This document shows positions 1-5,400 of a DNA stretch of 5,861 nucleotides, piece after piece. Source of the DNA: Lonsdalea quercina subsp. quercina (lineage in GTDB: Bacteria > Pseudomonadota > Gammaproteobacteria > Enterobacterales > Enterobacteriaceae); assembly GCF_000688655.1 (NCBI RefSeq), contig NZ_JIBO01000008.1, positions 1,755-7,615 of the forward strand. Direction: 5' to 3'. The stretch's first letter is position 1. Each line of letters begins with the position of its first letter. A program made the position numbers and the translations under genes. The notes beneath the pieces are model-generated. The model made no database searches and was not told where the DNA came from. It saw only the letters and a list, made by a program, of their open reading frames with translations.

Positions 1-407
1 CTTTCATTTTCAGCCAGACGCTCGGAAGGATAACGACGGGCAATAAGCAATTCATCCAATCTACGCAGACGAATAACATATTCTCGCATCGTGCTGTATT
101 GCACTTCCGTTTGGTCAATAAGATAGCGAGTGAATGATTTTATATTGAAGTAATGCGCTGGCGGCTTGCAGAAGACCTCGCTGCAGAATCGGCATAGAGG
201 TATTAATTCCTCCTGCATAGATTCCCAGGTATCGTCATCTATCTTCCTGTCCAGATATTCAAGCGCTTTTTTGTTGAGGGGCTTGGATTGATAAACCAAT
301 GAGACGCGGTCGAGCGATTTACCGCAGTTGGAACAATGAGTTTGTTTGTGTTTGAAATCTTTTAAATAACGACTAAGAAGCAGTTTCTTCCTGGCTGACT
401 GAGACAT
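1..407 (-). CDS. fliZ: FliZ flagellar regulator, 3' end cut by the window edge
   Basis: FliZ is a cytoplasmic DNA-binding regulator. In E. coli it antagonises sigma-S at its promoters, and in Salmonella it sustains class 2/3 flagellar expression; it shares a fold with the core-binding domain of phage integrases. I translated 135 codons by hand from ATG at 407-405. The N-terminus carries LSRYLKDFKHKQTHC, almost identical to E. coli FliZ and at the same distance from Met1. CxxC-like pairs occur at residues 25-28 (CSNC) and 72-75 (CRFC). The putative recognition segment MREYVIRLRRL starts at residue 107, so Arg108, the residue linked to DNA recognition in E. coli FliZ, is kept in register. The family is about 183 aa, so roughly 48 C-terminal residues lie beyond position 1. 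It begins 52 nt after the fliA stop, with no terminator between, so it is probably co-transcribed with fliA. The Shine-Dalgarno is weak (GGAATGGA close to the ATG). GC is about 42%, lower than fliA. Confidence 0.95.
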   Translation of the reverse strand, partial: MSQSARKKLLLSRYLKDFKHKQTHCSNCGKSLDRVSLVYQSKPLNKKALEYLDRKIDDDTWESMQEELIPLCRFCSEVFCKPPAHYFNIKSFTRYLIDQTEVQYSTMREYVIRLRRLDELLIARRYPSERLAENE

Positions 408-459
408 GAATCCATTCCATGACAGTAAAAAGGGATAGCGACCTGCCTACGCTTCCAAA

Positions 460-1182
460 TTAACTTTCATTCATTAATTTAACGCGCAGGCGCTTAATCG
501 CTTGGCTATGTAATTGACTCACCCGTGACTCCCCAACCTCCAGAACCGCACCGATCTCTTTTAAATTGAGCTCTTCCTGATAGTAGAGGGTCAAGACGAG
601 TTTTTCGCGTTCTGGAAGGTTATCGATGGCATCCATCACGCGCTGACGAAGATTGACATCCATAAGTTGTTGCAATGGATTAGCATCTTCGTTGCCTTCC
701 AGCAATGCTTCGGCGCTGTCGCCATGTTCCTCACGCCATTCGTCGTAAGAAAAGAGCTGGCTGTTGTTGGTGTCGAGCAGGATCTGACGATAGTCCTCGA
801 GGGAGATGTCAAGAATTTGCGCGACTTCTTGTTCCGTCGGAGCGCGTCCCAACTGTTGCTCGGCCTTTTGCATGGCATGAGCAACTTCGCGGGCATTACG
901 ACGCACGCTACGGGGAGCCCAGTCGCGGCTTCTCAACTCATCCAGCATCGAGCCTCGGATGCGCTGAACGGCATAAGTGGTGAACGCCGTCCCTTGCAAG
1001 GAGTCGTAGCGCTCTACTGCGCTGAGCAGCCCGATGCCGCCGGCCTGAAGAAGGTCGTCAAGTTCCACGCTCGCGGGCAAACGAACCTGCAAACGGAGAG
1101 CCTCATGGCGCACTAACGGTATATAGCGCTTCCATAAGGAATTTTTGTCCATTGTTCCTTCAGCGGTATACAGCTCACTCAC
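460..1182 (-). CDS. fliA: RNA polymerase sigma-28 factor FliA
   Basis: FliA directs RNA polymerase to class 3 flagellar promoters (flagellin, motor, chemotaxis) and is held inactive by FlgM until the hook is complete. The product is 240 aa against 239 in E. coli and matches it nearly throughout. Region 2 covers residues about 22-94, with VELDDLLQAGGIGLL and the -10-recognising stretch around TTYAVQRIRG and DELRSRDW. The linker retains NSQLFSYDEWREEHGDS. Region 4 has PEREKLVLTLYYQEELNL followed by a helix-turn-helix, GESRVSQLHSQAIKRLR, near residues 216-232. I place the start at GTG 1182-1180 rather than the more upstream GTG at 1194. It gives the N-terminus SELYTAEG seen in relatives, E. coli fliA also uses GTG, and TAGGTG lies 9 nt upstream as a ribosome binding site; the 1194 codon would sit directly after an in-frame TAG. 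fliZ follows. The segment just before region 4 (about residues 159-173) is the most divergent from E. coli. Confidence 0.98.
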   Translation of the reverse strand: MSELYTAEGTMDKNSLWKRYIPLVRHEALRLQVRLPASVELDDLLQAGGIGLLSAVERYDSLQGTAFTTYAVQRIRGSMLDELRSRDWAPRSVRRNAREVAHAMQKAEQQLGRAPTEQEVAQILDISLEDYRQILLDTNNSQLFSYDEWREEHGDSAEALLEGNEDANPLQQLMDVNLRQRVMDAIDNLPEREKLVLTLYYQEELNLKEIGAVLEVGESRVSQLHSQAIKRLRVKLMNES

Positions 1183-1191
1183 AGTGACAAA

Positions 1192-1197
1192 CACCTA
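1192..1197 (-). promoter_or_regulatory. fliA ribosome binding site (decides the start)
   Basis: Read on the minus strand the sequence is TAGGTG, then nine bases, then GTG at 1182. This is a good Shine-Dalgarno match at normal spacing. It overlaps the alternative in-frame GTG at 1194-1192, which makes that codon part of the ribosome binding site rather than the start. Confidence 0.75.
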
Positions 1198-1207
1198 GAT
1201 AATAAAG

Positions 1208-1234
1208 TTATCGGTACTATTATGCGTTCGTATA
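1208..1234 (-). promoter_or_regulatory. Candidate sigma-28 (class 3) promoter of fliA
   Basis: On the minus strand, TATA at 1234-1231 is followed by 15 bases and then ACCGATAA at 1215-1208. The sigma-28 consensus is TAAA, 15 bases, GCCGATAA. The -10 therefore matches 7 of 8 and the -35 core 3 of 4 at exact spacing, although the extended -35 (GTTT) is not matched. Transcription would start near 1201, about 20 nt before the GTG. An autoregulatory class 3 promoter for fliA is known in E. coli and Salmonella, so this position is expected. Confidence 0.7.
1219..1224 (-). promoter_or_regulatory. Candidate sigma-70 -10 box of the class 2 fliA promoter
   Basis: CATAAT on the minus strand matches the sigma-70 -10 consensus at 5 of 6. 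No good -35 hexamer lies 16-18 nt upstream, which is usual for promoters that depend on FlhDC. The FlhDC-like box begins about 26 nt upstream, near or overlapping the -35 position, which fits class 2 activation. It lies between the -35 and -10 elements of the sigma-28 promoter, so the two promoters overlap. Confidence 0.55.
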
Positions 1235-1250
1235 GTGCAGACAATCGAAT

Positions 1251-1278
1251 GAATAGGCGTTAAAAAGACATGCTATTT
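1251..1278 (-). promoter_or_regulatory. Candidate FlhDC box upstream of fliA
   Basis: The plus strand has GAATAGGC at 1251-1258. The minus strand has AAATAGCA at 1278-1271. The two inward-facing halves are separated by 12 nt. This matches, as I recall it, the inner part of the FlhD4C2 site: AAATA(A/G)CG, 10-12 nt, then its mirror image. The outer parts of each half-site are weak. The position directly upstream of the fliA -10 is where FlhDC binds in E. coli and Salmonella. Motif matching was by eye. Confidence 0.55.
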
Positions 1279-1454
1279 AAGATATACATGAAAGGTAAGG
1301 AAGTTTTACACCATAATCTGACAACGGCCAGCTTATTGAAAAATAAGAAAGATAAAGAATCACAAGACGTAATGAATGGGACAATAGGGTGTCTGAAATC
1401 GAAAATTTTGGCGGCGTATTCTAACCCCTGTAATTAAACATGTCTTCACGCTTT

Positions 1455-1467
1455 GAAAATTATTTTC
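1455..1467. repeat. 13-bp perfect palindrome
   Basis: GAAAAT at 1455-1460, a central T, then ATTTTC at 1462-1467. Directly beside it, CGAT at 1469-1472 and ATCG at 1476-1479 form a second short inverted repeat. Such palindromes arise easily by chance in AT-rich DNA. They could be a protein-binding site or weak hairpins; no function can be assigned from sequence alone. Confidence 0.4.
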
Positions 1468-1544
1468 TCGATAAAATCGTTTAGCTCGGAAACCATTACG
1501 CCCAGAATCCCTCCCCCATTTTATTTCAGCCGACAAAACGAACT

Positions 1545-1564
1545 TGGTTGATCTCGATGAACCA
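1545..1564 (-). terminator. 20-bp imperfect palindrome after the glycosyltransferase stop, possible weak terminator or operator
   Basis: The arms TGGTT and AACCA flank inner ATC and GAT, with one G/G mismatch pair and a two-base centre. It starts about 23 nt past the stop codon of the upstream glycosyltransferase gene. In minus-strand RNA it could form a 5-bp stem, a C/C mismatch, two more pairs and a CGAG loop, followed by a broken U stretch (AGUUCGUUUUGUC). That is weaker than a normal intrinsic terminator. A dimeric repressor site is an equally possible reading. Confidence 0.3.
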
Positions 1565-1587
1565 GGGAGGAGGGAGACGCTCAATAG

Positions 1588-2418
1588 CTACCGTCTGGTC
1601 TGACGCGATTTAGTTTGAAACAGCACGGGCTTGGCGTGCCGCCGCTTTATATCTCTCAATATTTTTAACGTTTCCGTCGGACCTAAGTCCGGGACATCCT
1701 TCACGCGCACACCGTGTTTATCACGAAAATAGTTGAGCGCCGTTTTTTGATTCTTCGTGTAATTTTCCTGAGTGAAAATCGTCGAATGCTCAAAGTCCTT
1801 ATGGTCGAAGCCGATAAAATCTTTTGAGTTATCGATATCAGCGAAATACCAAAATGGTGGATGCATGCCCGCGTTAATTATCGCTAACGTATGATCCACA
1901 TGCTCCAGGGCGTTATAATAAGTTTCATCCATATATCCTACACGGTCGATGCACGCCTTCGAGTAGTAAACGAATGCGCCGTCACACGTCTGGTAAAGCT
2001 GGATACGTCCGCCAGCATAGTCCGCGTTCATTCTTGGTTTGACGACGTCATCGAGACAGGCGGGGGTTGCCTGACTGAACATGAAATGTTGAATGCCACT
2101 GATCTTTGACGCCTGGATATATCGCTCGAATACCAATTTATTTTTGATAAAGACATCATCTTCAATTAAGAAAAAATGGTCGACGTTGCGTTCATGTAAA
2201 TAGCGCAAGGCTATGTTTTTACTTTTCCCTACCCCCAGATTTTCGGGGTTATTGATCACCGTATGCGTGATCTCATGAAACTCGCAGAAAAGACGACCAT
2301 CGTTAACAATCACGAGTTCATCCAGAATATCCATAGGCAAGGAACGATAGAGCTTAATCAACTCATCCGGACGATTATGAGTTATTATTCCCACCCCAAT
2401 TGTTTTTCCGTTAATCAT
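1588..2418 (-). CDS. GT-A fold (family 2-like) glycosyltransferase
   Basis: A 276-aa cytoplasmic protein without signal peptide or membrane segments, expected to transfer a sugar from a nucleotide-sugar donor. It has a GT-A Rossmann-like start (TIGVGIITHNRPDELIKL, residues 6-23), the nucleotide-binding strand ending VIVNDG (36-41), NLGVGKSKNIAL (60-71), and an acidic metal-binding motif IEDDVF (85-90) in the DxD position. EHVDHT at 172-177 is a plausible acceptor-side or catalytic acidic motif. The C-terminal tail is basic (KSRQTRR). An in-frame TGA two codons before ATG 2418 makes that the first possible ATG; its Shine-Dalgarno is poor. The gene lies 73 nt after the large glycosyltransferase on the same strand, so the two probably form one operon. 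GC is about 44% by sampled lines against about 54% in that neighbour, which suggests separate acquisition. Donor and acceptor sugars cannot be told; flagellin glycosylation is inferred from location. Confidence 0.85.
   Translation of the reverse strand: MINGKTIGVGIITHNRPDELIKLYRSLPMDILDELVIVNDGRLFCEFHEITHTVINNPENLGVGKSKNIALRYLHERNVDHFFLIEDDVFIKNKLVFERYIQASKISGIQHFMFSQATPACLDDVVKPRMNADYAGGRIQLYQTCDGAFVYYSKACIDRVGYMDETYYNALEHVDHTLAIINAGMHPPFWYFADIDNSKDFIGFDHKDFEHSTIFTQENYTKNQKTALNYFRDKHGVRVKDVPDLGPTETLKILRDIKRRHAKPVLFQTKSRQTRR
1791..1817 (+). promoter_or_regulatory. Near-consensus sigma-28 promoter, antisense inside the smaller glycosyltransferase gene
   Basis: On the plus strand, CAAAGTCC at 1791-1798 is followed by exactly 11 bases and then GCCGATAA at 1810-1817. 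The sigma-28 consensus is TAAAGTTT, 11 bases, GCCGATAA. The -10 is perfect and the -35 octamer matches 5 of 8 at exact spacing. It points away from fliA, so a transcript would start near 1824 and run antisense to the N-terminal half of this gene and perhaps into the large one. The -10 overlaps codons for FIGF, so a chance match is possible. FliA is known to bind many intragenic sites in E. coli. Confidence 0.4.
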
Positions 2419-2451
2419 ATTTCATCTGCTCAATAAGCCCAAAGGATACAG

Positions 2452-2480
2452 CCGGGGTCAGCAACCCATGCCTTCCCCGG
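2452..2480 (-). repeat. GC-rich inverted repeat between the two glycosyltransferase genes
   Basis: CCGGGG at 2452-2457 and CCCCGG at 2475-2480 are exact complements separated by 17 nt, inside the 73-nt gap after the TGA of the large gene. The RNA could form a 6-bp all-GC stem. No U tract follows, so it is not a standard intrinsic terminator. It might stabilise the 3' end, cause pausing or affect translation of the downstream gene. Confidence 0.4.
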
Positions 2481-2491
2481 AGAATGTCACA

Positions 2492-5400
2492 TCAATCCGG
2501 CAACCAGGCTTTCTGCCACAGAAGTAAATTGTCTCCGCTTAACATCCAGTCGCGATAAACCGCCTGGCGTAATTCGTCGCCCATTCGCGCAGTCGCATCG
2601 AGGTCAGCCAGATGCATACGGATTGCATCCATCCAGTCTTTATAGCGGTTCCGGACGCGCGTGACCGGCAGATCGCACTGATAAGGTTCGATATCCGTAC
2701 AAATCACCGGATAGCCGCAAGCGCCGTATTCCAGCAAACGCAAATTACTCTTACAGCGGTTGAAGATATTTTCTTCGAGCGGCGCCAGCGCCAAATCCAG
2801 GTTCAGAGAGGCCAGTTTCTGCGGGTAAAAATCTATATCCACCCCTTTGTGGAATTCATGGATATAAGGGCGCAATTTTTCAGGACACATCCCAAAGAAC
2901 ACCCACTCCACGTCGTCCGCCAAATCCCGTACGATATCGGCAATGAGCTCCAAATCTCCGGTATGGCTGCTACCACCGCCCCAACCAACACGGGGTTTCT
3001 TACCCTGCCGCCGCAGAGAGCTGAGATTAGACCACCATTCCACCGGCAGACGGTTTTCGACCACATGAATACGGTCATGAAGGCCAGCGAACGCCTCCGC
3101 CATCGGCTGCGTCGACACCACAAAGCGGTCCATGAACCCCAGGCTCTTACGCATTGCTTTCAGCGCATCTTTGGGGAGACCGGCGCGGTGCACGCTTTTC
3201 AGCGGAATATTGGGAAGATAGTCATCCAGCTCATAGACCTTGAAGGTGTTGCTAAGCTTGCTGATTCTTTCGATCCAGTCATGAAAATACGCCGACACCT
3301 GTTTTTGCAGTACCAGGACCTCGGGTTCATAGCGCGCCAACGTCGGGGTATTCAGATAGACGTTGGAGAGTTTGCCATCAATCATATTGGCGTCTTTCAG
3401 CGCATTAAACGGCTTGATAATACGGTAGTGCCCGCAGCCGGTTTGGTCAGACATATGCGCCATCACCACCGGCAATGGTCGCCAGGTCAACGGGCGCCAA
3501 ATCAGGCCGGCATCCGGCTCGACTTCAAACCCGCGTCCATTTAAAGACAGATTGATATTGTAGGCGGGATCTCGGGCAATGACCGGCAACCACTTCTCGT
3601 ACATGGCCATCTGTTCGCCCTGGAAGCGTTTTCTTTTCGCCTCCTGTGCAGCGGTATCCACCTTTTTCTGACTCACGCTGCCTTCATGCATCACCGTGGC
3701 AAATGGCGTCCACACGGTGAGATACCCCGCTTCACGCACTTTCAGACACAGATCCACATCGTTGTAGGAAACCTTGAAAGCCTCTTCATCTAACCCATTG
3801 ACCTGCTGGTAGACGGACTTTCTAATCATCAGGCACGCTGCGGTGACGACGCTGTAATTTTGGTCTACTTTCAGGCGCTGCATATAGCCGGGTTCGTCCA
3901 TTGGATCGCCGTTAAACGGATGTTCAGCCGGTCCGCGCAGTCCAAGAATGACGCCGCCGTGCTGAATACGCCCATCCGGATAAACCAGCTTGGCGCCAAC
4001 GATCCCTACTTCTGGACGCAGCGCGTGGTTTAGCATGTTGTCCAGCCAATCCGGCTGCACGACGGCCGTATCATTGTTGAGCAGTAGCAGATAATCGCCG
4101 CGCGCCTGCTCGGCGGCCATGTTGTTAATCGCCGAGTAGTTGAAGGGATGAGGATAGCGGATAACACGGATACGATTGGGATCGACCTTCGCCACCCCGT
4201 CCAGCCAGGCTTTCGCTTCATGCGTTTCGCTATTGTTATCCACAATCAGCAGTTCGTAATTCGGGTAGCGCGTTTTCTCTAGCAGGCTGGTGACGCAGGC
4301 CACCAGCACCGGGAGCTGATCTTTGGTCGGGATGATGATCGAAACCAGCGGAGTCTCCTGATGACCGTAAATCATCCGGTAGTGTCCCGGCAACGTGGCC
4401 ACTGCTTTACCAGCCTCATATCCACGACGCTGAAGATGGCGTTCGAGGACAGCAATCTCCCCCTCATGGGTGGAAATCGACAACTCGTCTGAAATCGTCA
4501 GAAATTCAGCCAAATGCCCGATAGACCCCATCCCCTGCTGTTCAATCAACCTGAGGATGTACTCCAGCTCCATGCAGCTGGCATGCTTGGAATCAAAGCC
4601 GCCCAGCGATAAGAACAGCTCTCGGTTGAACAACCAGTGTCGCGTCATGACGGCGGGAAGGCTCAGCAGATAATCAAGGTTGAAATCCGGACGGCAAGAG
4701 AGTCCTAATTGCCCGTCTTTGCCGTATAGCAGCTCGTCGCCGTAAATAGCGCTGCAGCCTTGAGCGGTAACCAGTCCTAAACTGGTCATCAGCAGGCCGC
4801 CTGCGGTAAAGATCTCACCCGCCTGAACCAGCATCAGCCAGTCGAAGGTCTGTTCGCGCACGACGTCATTGATAGTCCTGACGAGAATTTCCTGACGGAT
4901 TTCCCGCACGGTACAAGAGGGGAAACGCGCCGCGATCTCCGAGGATGAAGTCAGGATGATGCGCTTGAGCAGGACGCCGTCCGACTCGATGGTCTCAAGA
5001 CTCTCGACGGTCGCCTTCAATTTTTCTTCGTCGCCCTCGGTATCCATAATGAGAATGCCGAATTCGCGGCCTTCCAGATGCTGACCGAGATACTCCTTAA
5101 TCAGTACCGACTCACTGGCTGTGGGATAACGGCTGGCGATCCAGTTCGGCGTAGTATTCTCTTCCGGTTTACCCTTTAAGGCGGTTTTCATACCTTCTTT
5201 GAGATCAAAGGGGTAGAAATGCTCTTTTTGATCCAGGTCTGCGACCTCAAGAAGATCGGGATTTTTGACGTCAGGCGAGAAAAAAATCGAGTTCTGGACC
5301 TCGCGAAAATACACCGCCTGCTCCTGGAACTCCGGACCGCTGATCGAGCCATCCACCCTTTCCGCAGGAACCCGCCTGTCGGTCAGCGGTTCGGACAGCA

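Larger units (their letters stand above)
1183..1587. other. AT-rich non-coding stretch between the glycosyltransferase gene and fliA
   Basis: About 400 bp without a convincing gene. The fliA-proximal end (1192-1278) holds the promoter elements and ribosome binding site listed separately. The middle (about 1280-1480) is strongly AT-rich; one sampled 60-nt stretch (1261-1320) counts about 28% GC. It contains a 13-bp perfect palindrome at 1455-1467 next to a short CGAT/ATCG repeat at 1469-1479. The end near the glycosyltransferase stop holds a 20-bp imperfect palindrome at 1545-1564 and purine/pyrimidine-rich tracts at 1507-1517 and 1563-1577. The only minus-strand frame of note (1584-1360, TTG start, 74 codons) has no recognisable protein character. 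I see no tRNA, insertion sequence or integrase site. Confidence 0.6.

Noticed and set aside
667..1116. 149-codon plus-strand open frame
   Set aside because: It is antisense to the highly conserved fliA coding sequence and shows no family motif.
1529..1536. GCCGACAA on the plus strand as a sigma-28 -10
   Set aside because: No TAAA-like -35 at 15 nt upstream; the bases there are C-rich.
1360..1584. 74-codon minus-strand frame in the spacer upstream of fliA
   Set aside because: TTG start, no ribosome binding site, and an unconvincing residue mix (many Arg, Phe and Cys, no domain pattern). It lies in AT-rich non-coding DNA.
2934..2941. GCCGATAT on the minus strand as a sigma-28 -10
   Set aside because: No matching -35 at the required spacing; it lies inside conserved coding sequence.
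2612..3544. 310-codon plus-strand open frame
   Set aside because: It lies wholly antisense to the large glycosyltransferase, whose motifs there are clear. Its own translation, rich in His, Arg and Gln, looks like a shadow frame.
4157..4164. GCGGATAA on the plus strand as a sigma-28 -10
   Set aside because: The -35 position reads AGTT, which does not match TAAA.
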